Shown in pieces: positions 9,531-17,449 of a DNA stretch of 64,000 nucleotides. The translations under genes and the position numbers were made by a program. Where the stretch lies: assembly GCA_003278195.1 (NCBI GenBank), contig QCGE01000005.1, positions 1 to 64,000 on the forward strand, given 5' to 3'. The DNA is from Prochlorococcus sp. AG-363-P08. Lineage in GTDB: Bacteria; Cyanobacteriota; Cyanobacteriia; PCC-6307; Cyanobiaceae. How positions within the stretch are numbered: the first letter of the stretch is position 1; each line of letters opens with the position of its first letter. Under the pieces are notes generated by a model that did not search any database, had not been told where the DNA came from, and was given only the letters and a program-made list of their open reading frames with translations.

Positions 9531-10541
9531 TTATATTGCAGAGATCAAGTATAAAAGTGCCATGCGAACTGGAATGCCATTTTTTACTTGTTCTTCTACT
9601 AAGCAAGTCGAGCGATCATTTAATAAATCTCCACTCATTTCTACTCCTCTATTAACTGGGCCAGGGTGCAAAACAGGAACATTTTTGCCACATATTTTAA
9701 GAGACTGGTGAGATAAGCCATAGTCTTGGTGGTACCTATTTGTATCTGAAAGTAAGTTTTCTTGCATTCTCTCTTGTTGCAATCGGAGTGTCATTACTGC
9801 ATCTGCATCTTGCAAAGCTTCTGAAAGTTTTCTGGTGATGTATATCTTACCTCGTTTAGGAATAGGATCCTTTTCTATTCCTGGGGGTGGAGCTGAAACA
9901 AATTCTTTGAATTCTTCTGGGAGCAAGCTAGGAGGCCCACAAAGCACAACATCTGCTCCGCAAGCTGTTAATGCCCAAAGGTTTGAACGAGCCACTCGAG
10001 AATGCAAGATGTCTCCAATAATTGTAATTTTTTTCCCTTTCAAGGCATCTGTAGAAGGATTTTCAGGTTCAAAATATCTTGCCAAAGTGTATAAATCCAA
10101 AAGCCCTTGGCTCGGATGGCTATGTAGACCATCCCCTCCATTTAAGACAGAGGTTGTTTCTCCAGCTTTTTCAAGTTCATAAGCTAATTGCGCAGGAACA
10201 TTAGTTGACTTATGTCGAACTACAAGTACATCTGCTCCCATCGCAACGTAAGTAAGAGCAGTATCCAGAATTGTTTCCCCTTTCCCAATCGAGCTATTTG
10301 ATGGAGTGAAGCTTTGGACATCTGCTGAAAGGCTTTTGGCGGCAAGTTCAAAGCTACTTCTGGTTCTAGTGCTGGGCTCGAAAAATAAAGTTGCTATAAG
10401 ACGCCCTTGCAGAGCTGGTAATTTGCGTGTCCCCGTTACAGGCAGAGCTCTAAATCTATGAGCTAATGCAAGTACTTCTTGGTAGTCATCTATCGAGAAG
10501 CAAGCTAAGTCAATTAAATGACGGTGTGTCCATCCAGTCAT
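9531..10541 (-). CDS. pyrB: aspartate carbamoyltransferase catalytic subunit
   Basis: Condenses carbamoyl phosphate and aspartate to N-carbamoyl-L-aspartate in pyrimidine synthesis. The carbamoyl-phosphate motif STRTRSSFE (57-65) and the C-terminal [12 protein letters not shown] segment are intact; total length is 336 residues. No regulatory pyrI subunit is seen nearby. It is downstream of a 3-methyladenine glycosylase gene with a 4-base overlap (10538-10541), so the two form an operon. Start ATG at 10541. Confidence 0.96.
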   Translation of the reverse strand: MTGWTHRHLIDLACFSIDDYQEVLALAHRFRALPVTGTRKLPALQGRLIATLFFEPSTRTRSSFELAAKSLSADVQSFTPSNSSIGKGETILDTALTYVAMGADVLVVRHKSTNVPAQLAYELEKAGETTSVLNGGDGLHSHPSQGLLDLYTLARYFEPENPSTDALKGKKITIIGDILHSRVARSNLWALTACGADVVLCGPPSLLPEEFKEFVSAPPPGIEKDPIPKRGKIYITRKLSEALQDADAVMTLRLQQERMQENLLSDTNRYHQDYGLSHQSLKICGKNVPVLHPGPVNRGVEMSGDLLNDRSTCLVEEQVKNGIPVRMALLYLISAI

Positions 10542-11194
10542 GAGAATTCCTTCGAATTAGGTTTCCATGCCTGACTCTTTGAGGGGCAACGGTCGCCTTT
10601 AGCACGCCTACTAACACTCCGACTATCCTTTAAATACCATCGCCATGGTAATTCTTTAGCTTTGGAGATGCCGATTCTTGTTGTTTTCACTATTGTTTTT
10701 GGCTGTTCATTAGCGGGAGAAGGTGATGAGATCCATAAATTATTTTCTCTTGTTAAACGCAAACTGTCATGAGATAGGTTTAAACCAAAATGCTTTGCTA
10801 ATAAAGCTGGCCCAGCAGCAATTCTTTCGCTCTGATTGGGCAATGCAATGGCCCGTAAAAGTACTCCATTAGCCCAATTAGAGCGACCAGTGACTACATT
10901 GACGCAATGGTAGATACCATATGTCAGATATACATATAAACAACCTGCATTTTTGAAGAGGGTTTCGTTGCTTCGACTTCTGCGATGGTAACCATGACAT
11001 GCTGGTTCTGATTGAGAATATGCTTCTGTTTCTACAATTACTCCCCAAAGGAGTTGTCCATTTTCTTTTCGCCTAACAAGTTTGCACCCGATTAACTCTG
11101 GAGCAACGATTTCGGCAGGCCTTTCAAAAAAAGAAATCGGCAAAACCTTATTTTCTAAAATAATGCTTTCGCAGCTTTTTGTTTCGAGAGTCAT
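10538..11194 (-). CDS. 3-methyladenine DNA glycosylase (AAG/MPG type)
   Basis: Base-excision repair glycosylase of the mammalian-type MPG family, removing alkylated purines. The catalytic Glu lies in VIVETEAY, preceded by the family [10 protein letters not shown] strand. The RNETLF...[20 protein letters not shown] core and the product-site [11 protein letters not shown] are all present. At 218 residues it is of usual bacterial length, though the Ser/Lys-rich tail after RRAKGDR is divergent. Its stop overlaps the pyrB start by 4 bases. Confidence 0.9.
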   Translation of the reverse strand: MTLETKSCESIILENKVLPISFFERPAEIVAPELIGCKLVRRKENGQLLWGVIVETEAYSQSEPACHGYHRRSRSNETLFKNAGCLYVYLTYGIYHCVNVVTGRSNWANGVLLRAIALPNQSERIAAGPALLAKHFGLNLSHDSLRLTRENNLWISSPSPANEQPKTIVKTTRIGISKAKELPWRWYLKDSRSVSRRAKGDRCPSKSQAWKPNSKEFS

Positions 11195-11377
11195 TTATTG
11201 ACTGAGGATTTCTTTGGATCAGTTGATAAGGGCCTTATGTAGGTTGCTTATCTATAAGCTGTTTATGTTGGCAAGCTAAGCATCTACTTTGTATTTTATG
11301 GACTTGTCTTCATCTCTACTACTTCAGGTTCATACCCACCCAAACTTTGACACATGCTTCTTTGACTATTTGAGCTA

Positions 11378-12166
11378 ATGATTTCTAAGCTGCCAGGCCC
11401 AGTAAATAATTCTGATTCAATTCGCCTTGCTATTGCCACTTGGCCTGAAGTTGAGAAATACCTCAAGCTATGTAAGGGAATAATTCTCCCAATTGGATCA
11501 ACAGAGCAACATGGACCAACAGGGGCAATAGGTACTGATGCTTTAACTGCTGAAGCCGTTGCAATAGAGATTGGAAGGCGGACAGGAGTCTTTGTTGCGC
11601 CAACACTTGCATATGGCATGGCAGAGCATCATTTGGGTTTTCCTGGGACGATGAGTCTTCAGCCTCAGACTTTATTGAAAGTAATTCATGATCTTGTGCT
11701 TTCTCTTGCAAGAAATGGATTTGAACGGATATATGTTTTGAATGGACACGGGGGGAATATTGCTACAGCTAAAGCTGCGTTTGCAGAGGTATATGGGACG
11801 GCCGTGAATTTAGGAATCCCTGTTGCCTCAACATTAAGATGCAAATTAGCCAATTGGTTCATGACCCCTACTGTATTTACTGAAGCCAGAAATCTTTATG
11901 GGGATAGAGAAGGCCAGCATGCGACTCCTAGTGAAATCTCTCTTACCCTTCATTTAGAACCAAGCCTTATTAAAAAACAACACGAACTTCCAGAGCCTGC
12001 TTTAGTTGGCCCTATTCATGGTTTTGAAGATTTTAAAAGACGTTATCCTGATGGACGGATGGGTTCAGACCCTTTTTTAGCTAGAGCTGAACATGGAGCT
12101 TTACTCCTTGAAAGGGCTGCAAAGGCATTAAGCCAAGATCTGGAAACTTTTCTTACTAAATCATGA
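11378..12166 (+). CDS. creatininase-family amidohydrolase
   Basis: A 262-residue member of the creatininase/formamide-hydrolase metalloenzyme family. Metal-ligand motifs are visible: GSTEQHGP (Glu and His, about residues 41-48), [17 protein letters not shown] and [11 protein letters not shown]. The physiological substrate in cyanobacteria is not established; creatinine itself is unlikely. The final 4 bases overlap gatC (ATGA), so the two are translationally coupled. Start ATG at 11378. Confidence 0.9.
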   Translation: MISKLPGPVNNSDSIRLAIATWPEVEKYLKLCKGIILPIGSTEQHGPTGAIGTDALTAEAVAIEIGRRTGVFVAPTLAYGMAEHHLGFPGTMSLQPQTLLKVIHDLVLSLARNGFERIYVLNGHGGNIATAKAAFAEVYGTAVNLGIPVASTLRCKLANWFMTPTVFTEARNLYGDREGQHATPSEISLTLHLEPSLIKKQHELPEPALVGPIHGFEDFKRRYPDGRMGSDPFLARAEHGALLLERAAKALSQDLETFLTKS

Positions 12167-12459
12167 GCAAGATCACAGCTGAAGATGTCAAAAAAGTAGC
12201 TATTCTTTCTAGGTTGGACTTACAACCAGAAAAAATAGAAACTTATACATCACAATTAGAAAAAATTCTTGACTATGTAGCTCAACTTCAGAAGATTGAT
12301 ACTCAGGGAGTTGAGCCTACAACAAGAGCCGTTGAAGTTATAAATGTAACTAGAGAAGATGTTGTTTTTGGAACTAAGGTCCGTAAGGAGATTTTAGAGT
12401 TAGGCCCTCAAAGAGAAGGTGAATTCTTTAGAGTTCCAAAGATTCTATCGGAAGATTAA
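12163..12459 (+). CDS. gatC: Asp-tRNA(Asn)/Glu-tRNA(Gln) amidotransferase subunit C
   Basis: Small stabilising subunit of the GatCAB complex that amidates misacylated Glu-tRNA(Gln) or Asp-tRNA(Asn). The 98-residue protein begins [20 protein letters not shown] and carries the typical [17 protein letters not shown] and [11 protein letters not shown] segments. It overlaps the creatininase-family gene by 4 bases and converges on crtR with a 1-base gap. Confidence 0.95.
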   Translation: MSKITAEDVKKVAILSRLDLQPEKIETYTSQLEKILDYVAQLQKIDTQGVEPTTRAVEVINVTREDVVFGTKVRKEILELGPQREGEFFRVPKILSED

Positions 12460-12460
12460 A

Positions 12461-13501
12461 CTATGGTTTTCTACTATAATTTGGTATAACAGCAGTGCGG
12501 TGTAGCAAGCCTATCCATTGACGCTTTAATCTGATTGTTGGAAGGAATTTTGCAATTGGTCTCATTTTACTTCTTCGCTTTTTGTGACTTCGGATCCCTA
12601 TAAGCACGTCGTACAAGAAATTAAGGCTGTCTGAGCGACTTTCAAAAATTCCCATTCTTTGTGGTGATCCTTTCGCGTCTAGTAAGGGCTTAGCTGCTTG
12701 ATATGCTGGTTGGTACTCAAACCAAGGAATTGATGGCCAAAGGTGATGAACAAGGTGGTAATTTTGACCCATTATCAATAGATTCATTAATCTACTTGGA
12801 TAAACTCTTGCATTTGTCCAGCGGTTTCTTGAGAGGAATGGCCGATGAGGAAGATAGTCAAAGAATATCCCTAGAGTGACTCCAACCATTAAGGCAGGGC
12901 CAAACCAAAGATTATATATAACGTTCATAAAGTTATATTTAATTCCTGCAATTATGATTGCAATAAATAATCCCCTTTCAATGCCCCATTGTAATAATTC
13001 AAATTTGCGCCAAAGGCGTCGGTTAAAGAAGAAATACTCGTGATAGAAAAATCGAGGTGCTATTAGCCATACGGGTCCAAAAGTGCTGACTATGTGGTCA
13101 GGGTCATTTTTGGGATCATTTACATGGGAGTGATGTTGCAGATGAACTCTTGTAAAGACTGGAAAACTGAATCCAAGCAATATCGCGGCCCCATGCCCCA
13201 TAGCTTGATTTATCCATTGATTAGGGTGGGCGGCCTTATGGCAAGCATCGTGAATAACTGTTCCTTCCATGTGAAGGGAGAGAAATGCCAACCCAACTAA
13301 AACTGGCAAAGGCCAAACCCCTTGATACCATTGCCAGATTGTCAGCCCTGCCAAGCAATAACCTCCTATAAATAAGGCCACTGTTGGATTCCAAGCAGGT
13401 GGGGGGTCTAAGTATTTTTGTAGGACTTTTTGCCAGTAAGCAATCGAGTGCAATGCGCTTGACACTTCAGTTGACTTTTTTCTGGAGAGTCCCTTGGTCA
13501 T
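12461..13501 (-). CDS. crtR: beta-carotene hydroxylase (desaturase-type)
   Basis: Membrane di-iron hydroxylase that converts beta-carotene to zeaxanthin, the major photoprotective xanthophyll of marine picocyanobacteria. Three histidine boxes are visible: HDACH (84-88), HLQHH (120-124) and HLVHH (about 250), with hydrophobic segments between them. The size (346 residues) and the lack of a lipid-desaturase N-terminus favour CrtR over an acyl-lipid desaturase. It is a single minus-strand gene converging with gatC. Confidence 0.92.
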   Translation of the reverse strand: MTKGLSRKKSTEVSSALHSIAYWQKVLQKYLDPPPAWNPTVALFIGGYCLAGLTIWQWYQGVWPLPVLVGLAFLSLHMEGTVIHDACHKAAHPNQWINQAMGHGAAILLGFSFPVFTRVHLQHHSHVNDPKNDPDHIVSTFGPVWLIAPRFFYHEYFFFNRRLWRKFELLQWGIERGLFIAIIIAGIKYNFMNVIYNLWFGPALMVGVTLGIFFDYLPHRPFLSRNRWTNARVYPSRLMNLLIMGQNYHLVHHLWPSIPWFEYQPAYQAAKPLLDAKGSPQRMGIFESRSDSLNFLYDVLIGIRSHKKRRSKMRPIAKFLPTIRLKRQWIGLLHRTAVIPNYSRKP

Positions 13502-13561
13502 TGCCTCTGATGCTCACAAGAAAAAATAGCCATATCACAACCACTTACAAAACCAATGTCT

Positions 13562-13583
13562 ATTGAGGAGCTTGAGCCTCAAT
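13562..13583. repeat. short inverted repeat upstream of crtR
   Basis: A 7-bp inverted repeat (ATTGAGG ... CCTCAAT) with an 8-base loop about 60 bases upstream of the crtR start. It could be part of a crtR leader or operator, or chance; no protein is implied. Confidence 0.3.
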
Positions 13584-13663
13584 GATTTTAGACCCTGCTA
13601 GGTAGAACTAGTCCCTTAAAAATTCGACCAGTGAATGTGATTCGATTAAGCTTAAACATACCT

Positions 13664-13745
13664 GCGGTCGTGGCGGAATTGGTAGACGCGCGAGTTTTAG
13701 GTACTCGTATCTTCGGGTGTGGGAGTTCAAGTCTCCCCGACCGCA
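13664..13745 (+). tRNA. tRNA-Leu (anticodon TAG)
   Basis: A complete class II tRNA: acceptor GCGGTCG pairs with CGACCGC, anticodon stem CGAGT/ACTCG encloses loop TTTAGGT giving anticodon TAG (codon CTA and others). There is a long 13-base variable arm (TATCTTCGGGTGT), and the T arm is GGGAG-TTCAAGT-CTCCC. Discriminator is A; CCA is not encoded. Confidence 0.95.
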
Positions 13746-13848
13746 TTACACCTTTTACCTTGAATTCCCATTTGATTCCCTTTGGTTCTCTATGACCTTT
13801 TTAAAAATTTTGGAATATCCCCATAATGGGAAAGGACCTTAGGGCAAA

Positions 13849-14298
13849 ATGCTCGCAATCTTTATCGGAGACCTTTCTTTGTTGATAGGAGCATCATTGA
13901 TGCTGCTTCCACTTGTTGTAACCGAATTGAGTCGGCCCCGTGATGCAGCTTGGGGAGCAGTTTTTCTTATTTGGGCTCTTGTCTTGATTACTAATAATGA
14001 TCGAATGGGAGGGGCTCCAATGCTCGCTGTTCTTTCTAGTTCTCTGTTAATTGGCAGGCTTGGGGTTGAAGTAGCTCAAAATCGTTGGAATCAATTAAGT
14101 GGTGATGAGAGAGTTAAGCTCGCAACTCTTGGCAGATGGACTAATAGTTTTTCTGAATTAAACATGATTCTTCGGAAATTAGGAGGGAACCTGATCAATC
14201 ATTCTGGCGCCAGGAGAACTAAAGCAAAAGTCAAAAAAAAATGGGTTCGCGCTGAGGGAAACATTGTCGATGAAGAAAGCAGAGATAGTGCGGAATGA
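13849..14298 (+). CDS. ycf66: Ycf66-family protein
   Basis: A 149-residue protein with two or three N-terminal hydrophobic helices (IFIGDLSLLIGASLMLLPLV, then WGAVFLIWALVL) and the GGAPMLAVLSSSLLIGRL segment typical of Ycf66 from cyanobacteria and plastids; the tail is basic and soluble. Function is not established. Its stop overlaps the ATG of the next small ORF (ATGA), implying coupled translation with whatever that locus encodes. Confidence 0.85.
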   Translation: MLAIFIGDLSLLIGASLMLLPLVVTELSRPRDAAWGAVFLIWALVLITNNDRMGGAPMLAVLSSSLLIGRLGVEVAQNRWNQLSGDERVKLATLGRWTNSFSELNMILRKLGGNLINHSGARRTKAKVKKKWVRAEGNIVDEESRDSAE

Positions 14299-14620
14299 AC
14301 CCAAGTCTTGGAAAGGAGGGTTGGTGCCAACGGTGGAATCGATTCCGGGGAACTAAATGGACAATATTTAATTGGTCTCTTGATGAGACTGATAACGACT
14401 CAGAATTCTCTGCTTCTTTCCATACCACTTGGTCCCCTGTTTCGGAAATTGCATTGGAGGTTATTTTTACAAAGTTTCTGATGCAAGTTTCACTCTTTCT
14501 TATTCAGAATCAGCGTGTGACTTCGCAGGTTTAATCGTTGCTCAAAATGACAAGGCACTCGACAGTTTAAAAGCACTTTCAGCTATTCAAGAGAGATGGG
14601 AGAAAAAGAACCATCCTTAA
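14295..14620 (+). pseudogene. small conserved-looking protein split by an apparent -1 frameshift
   Basis: Two overlapping ORFs in different frames look like one ~108-residue protein. The first begins at an ATGA overlap with ycf66 and reads WNRFRGTKWTIFNWSLDETD, then degenerates after TTWSPVSE. The second, one frame back, continues with YKVSDASFTLSYSES ... SLKALSAIQERWEKK to a TAA at 14620. A one-base indel in CCCC (about 14431) or TTTTT (about 14464) would join them. It could be a sequencing error, a real broken gene, or a frameshift-read gene; no family is recognised. Each half alone looks only partly protein-like. Confidence 0.5.
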
Positions 14621-14791
14621 GTATTTGCAAATTAAAGACGTAAGTTTGTATGCTTTTAATCAAACACCATAACGTGGTTTATATCGACTTCTGCTAGATC
14701 AATGCTTGAAAAGCGATTAAATAGGTAATCAGAAAATTGTCTGAATTATTGTAGAATAAAGAAATCATATAGAGAAGAATCTAAGAAAAAT

Positions 14792-15643
14792 CTAGTTATT
14801 TTTCACCGTAATTAGGTAATCACAATTCAATCTTCCGAATTGTGATTTTTCTACTTCATTTGTTCTCCTATAATCAACTTTATTTAATAAGTCGATAGGG
14901 AAAATTTGAAAATCATATCTTTTTAGCATGGCATAAATTCCTAAAGTATCTTCCATACCATTTCGAGCCATATCTGTATGATGTTCTAAGTATATATTCT
15001 TGACTTTTTTAAGAGTATCTTGGGCGCCCAGCAAAGCCTCATACTCATAACCTTCGATATCAATTTTTAGTAATCTTATTGAAGATTCTTTTTCCAACAA
15101 TTTGTCTAAAGTAATCGTCTTTATCGCCTGTGAATTTTGCGCAGATGAATCATCTTCTACAACATAGTTACAATCATCTGCGCTCATATTTGTAATATAT
15201 GCTTGATTATTTGAATCCGATGAAACAATAAAATTGTATATTTTAATGTCCGCATTGTTTAATTCAATGTTATCTTTTAATCTAAAAAAAGTTGTCTTAT
15301 TAGCTTCTATAGCATAAACCCTGCCTAGACTGCCAACTAAAGACTTAGAAAAAAGCGACAAAGTTCCAATATTTGCTCCCACATCAACATAAGTATCACC
15401 GGAGCGAAGAATTTGGCGAATAATGTTTTCTTCCTCCAAGCGCTCTTTTTGTCCATTCCCAAAGAAGTTGACCGCAATATTTGATTGGGATAATCGAATG
15501 AGATAACTGTTCCTATTTATAATTATATTTCTAGAGAGTCGCTCATTCTTAACAATAATTCTGGCGAAAAAATATCTTAAGGGATGCTTGGCTTTTTTTG
15601 CATCAGCTATAAGAGAATATAATTTCCGAATAGGAGCCAGCAA
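14792..15643 (-). CDS. FkbM-family SAM-dependent methyltransferase
   Basis: A 283-residue protein whose SAM-binding motif DVGANIG (87-93) and the FkbM hallmark LLKIDIEGYEYEALLG are intact; the LEHHTDM segment follows at the usual spacing. FkbM enzymes O-methylate sugars or small metabolites and are frequent in surface polysaccharide clusters, so glycan methylation is the likely role. The gene is more AT-rich than its neighbours and stands alone on the minus strand, with over 300 bases free upstream. The acceptor substrate cannot be inferred. Confidence 0.88.
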   Translation of the reverse strand: MLAPIRKLYSLIADAKKAKHPLRYFFARIIVKNERLSRNIIINRNSYLIRLSQSNIAVNFFGNGQKERLEEENIIRQILRSGDTYVDVGANIGTLSLFSKSLVGSLGRVYAIEANKTTFFRLKDNIELNNADIKIYNFIVSSDSNNQAYITNMSADDCNYVVEDDSSAQNSQAIKTITLDKLLEKESSIRLLKIDIEGYEYEALLGAQDTLKKVKNIYLEHHTDMARNGMEDTLGIYAMLKRYDFQIFPIDLLNKVDYRRTNEVEKSQFGRLNCDYLITVKNN

Positions 15644-15966
15644 AGCTTAGAAGGGATTCCAATAAAATATATTCTAGTACTCCTAAATATTTTTTAGGGT
15701 AAAGTCAAAGAATAATTGACAAATGGTTGAGATAATGCGAAATTAATACTAGGAATTTCAGTAGAATGCTAGGGGTTGGAATTCTTATTGATGATGAGGT
15801 TCTCGTCAGAGGATCTCCCTACATATTTTATTGAATTAACAGGTACTCATCACATGCATAATGATTCAGGCATTAAAATATTAGATTTTAGTAGAGATTC
15901 TTATTTAGCAAGCTCTCCACAAGAGGCATTGCTTAGATTAAATTCGACATAGCATGGAATTAAAAT
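15644..15966. other. AT-rich divergent intergenic region in the accessory patch
   Basis: About 320 bases between the divergent FkbM and GT32-like genes. It must carry both promoters. The only coding-like feature is the 53-codon ORF at 15791-15952, listed separately; the rest shows no repeat or RNA that I can support. Confidence 0.4.
15791..15952 (+). CDS. short orphan ORF, possible gene remnant
   Basis: A 53-codon ORF below the track's size limit, starting MMRFSSEDLPTYFIELTG and ending LLRLNST. The residue mix (FIELTGTHHMHNDSGIKILDF) looks like genuine coding sequence rather than noise and could be the 3' remnant of a larger gene in this patch. No family is recognised and no strong ribosome binding site precedes it. 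Confidence 0.3.
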   Translation: MMRFSSEDLPTYFIELTGTHHMHNDSGIKILDFSRDSYLASSPQEALLRLNST

Positions 15967-15990
15967 TTGTTTAAAATTTATTCTCTAATT

Positions 15991-16833
15991 ATGAAAAGAC
16001 AAATTCGTAGCCTTGCGGCAAGGGTGAAGAATAAGTACCTTATGATTCGTAATCCTCTGACTATTGTAGAAACATTTTCTTCGAGTAAATCTTTCGAGAC
16101 CTCTCCAGGCATTATACCTTCAGTCTGCTATCAAACCTGGGAAGATAATAAGTTTAGGCTTCAGTTTGCAAAGAACATTTCATCATTCCATAAGATGAAT
16201 AAAGGGGTCGATTTCATTTTATACACATCAGACCAAAGAAATAAATATATGAATTCCGGCATTTGGGAAGGAACCGAAATAAGTCATATTTATAATCAGT
16301 GCTTGTTTGGTGTTATGCAAGCCGACATCTTTAGATATTGCATCTTATATGAAAAAGGGGGCTTCTATATTGATATAGCTAGGAAGCTTCCTAAGAATTT
16401 ATTAAGCTATATTGACTCAGAGAGTGAGTACACATTGTTCTTCCCTGTTGATCAAGATTTAGAATCTTTGCAGCTCTCCAGCAAAAGCATCCTCCACAAT
16501 ATGCCATTATCTAGAACTGTAATTAATGGTTTGCTTGCATTTAGAGCAAATCATCGAATTCTAGAGAATGTTATCAACTCAATTTGCGAGATATATCCCT
16601 TTTACCAAAATAATGTTCAAAAAGATCCTCGTAAATCCTTGATCAATCTCACCGGGCCAGGAGTCCTTACAAGATGTGTTATTGATTATTCTAAATTGTT
16701 TAATTTAGAATCTAAATCACTTTATTATATAGATCTACATTCTAGTAAATACAACATCACTGGTTCAAAACTCAGATACCTAGATCATCCGTACTATGGT
16801 TTAAGTAGAAATAATAAGCTCTTCAAAAATTGA
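15991..16833 (+). CDS. GT32-like glycosyltransferase (OCH1 / TcdB-fold type)
   Basis: About 280 residues from the ATG at 15991; the track's TTG at 15967 adds eight. The pattern IIPSVCYQTWED, then MQADIFRYCILYEKGGFYIDI, is the sugar-nucleotide-binding core of the GT32 family. The usual D-x-D metal motif (GGxYxDxD) here reads D-I-A (YIDIAR), so the second aspartate is replaced. The gene may act on a surface glycan together with the divergent FkbM gene. The lack of a clear ribosome binding site leaves the start uncertain. Confidence 0.78.
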   Translation: MKRQIRSLAARVKNKYLMIRNPLTIVETFSSSKSFETSPGIIPSVCYQTWEDNKFRLQFAKNISSFHKMNKGVDFILYTSDQRNKYMNSGIWEGTEISHIYNQCLFGVMQADIFRYCILYEKGGFYIDIARKLPKNLLSYIDSESEYTLFFPVDQDLESLQLSSKSILHNMPLSRTVINGLLAFRANHRILENVINSICEIYPFYQNNVQKDPRKSLINLTGPGVLTRCVIDYSKLFNLESKSLYYIDLHSSKYNITGSKLRYLDHPYYGLSRNNKLFKN

Positions 16834-16894
16834 ATAAGCTATGCGGCGCAAACTCTTAAAGCAAAGGATTTGGCTTTCTTCAATTAAAAATCCT

Positions 16895-16914
16895 CATATC
16901 AAATTTTTGATATG
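16895..16914. repeat. small inverted repeat after the GT32-like gene
   Basis: CATATCAAA and TTTGATATG form a perfect 9-bp stem with a 2-base spacer, 61 bases past the GT32-like stop. It may act as a weak terminator between that gene and the porin remnant, but the stem is AT-rich and no long T-tract follows. Confidence 0.35.
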
Positions 16915-16961
16915 AAGGTCTCAGCTAAATAGAGGTTTAGGAATTCACCTATGAAATCTAT

Positions 16962-17343
16962 TTAGAAGCTGAACGTAGTCTTAACTACCGCTTCACAAGT
17001 TGGTGAAGTAAGCATTGTTTCCTAATCCCGAAGTATTAGCAAGGCAGAAACCAGCAGGAGTCACAGTGATGGTTTTTGAGACCTGAATTTACTTCCACCA
17101 TTCCATTGCTCAGTTAGTGTCATCATCATCGTCATGAGTGTTGAGACCCCAGCCAGCACTGATAGTTGGAATAATTCCAGTTTCAGAAGGTGACCACCAT
17201 GCACTAATTGCATAGGCATTTGAAGGACCGATGTCATCAAGGGATGCAGCTAGAGGTGTGGCTTTACCACCAGATAGCATGCCAGTGTTGTTGTCACTGT
17301 CAGCATAGGTGTAAGCGCTAGCAATATTCCCATCGAGATTCAC
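16962..17343 (-). pseudogene. decayed OprB/SomA-type outer-membrane porin (3' end)
   Basis: The 77-residue track ORF carries hallmark cyanobacterial porin text (SAWWSPSETGIIPTISAGWG), then stops after a run of aspartates. Reading on through stops and a frame change gives ITVTPAGFCLA, which matches the usual ITVTPAIFYLS strand, and finally AVVKTTFSF followed by TAA at 16962, the classic porin C-terminus. The aspartate run is followed by AMEWWK, so an internal segment has been lost too. The N-terminal SLH domain and most of the barrel are absent. Upstream, in frame across further stops, weak porin-like text continues to about 17430. It is clearly non-functional. Confidence 0.8.
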
Positions 17344-17449
17344 TACATCTCAGCAAAATCACAATTCACCAATCAGTGTGGAATTAGAATCGGAAGGTCC
17401 CTTGGGCTCGCCTGAGGATTCATAATTCTTCTGCAGCAGCAGCACTCAA

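Larger units (their letters stand above)
14639..17449. other. AT-rich accessory patch between the ycf66 locus and ileS
   Basis: About 2.8 kb with markedly looser packing and higher A+T than its flanks. It holds an FkbM methyltransferase (minus), a short orphan ORF, a GT32-like glycosyltransferase (plus) and a decayed porin (minus). No transposase, integrase or direct-repeat boundary was found; tRNA-Leu lies about 0.9 kb to the left. Gene content (glycan modification plus a dead outer-membrane porin) suggests a small surface-variation island. Confidence 0.55.
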
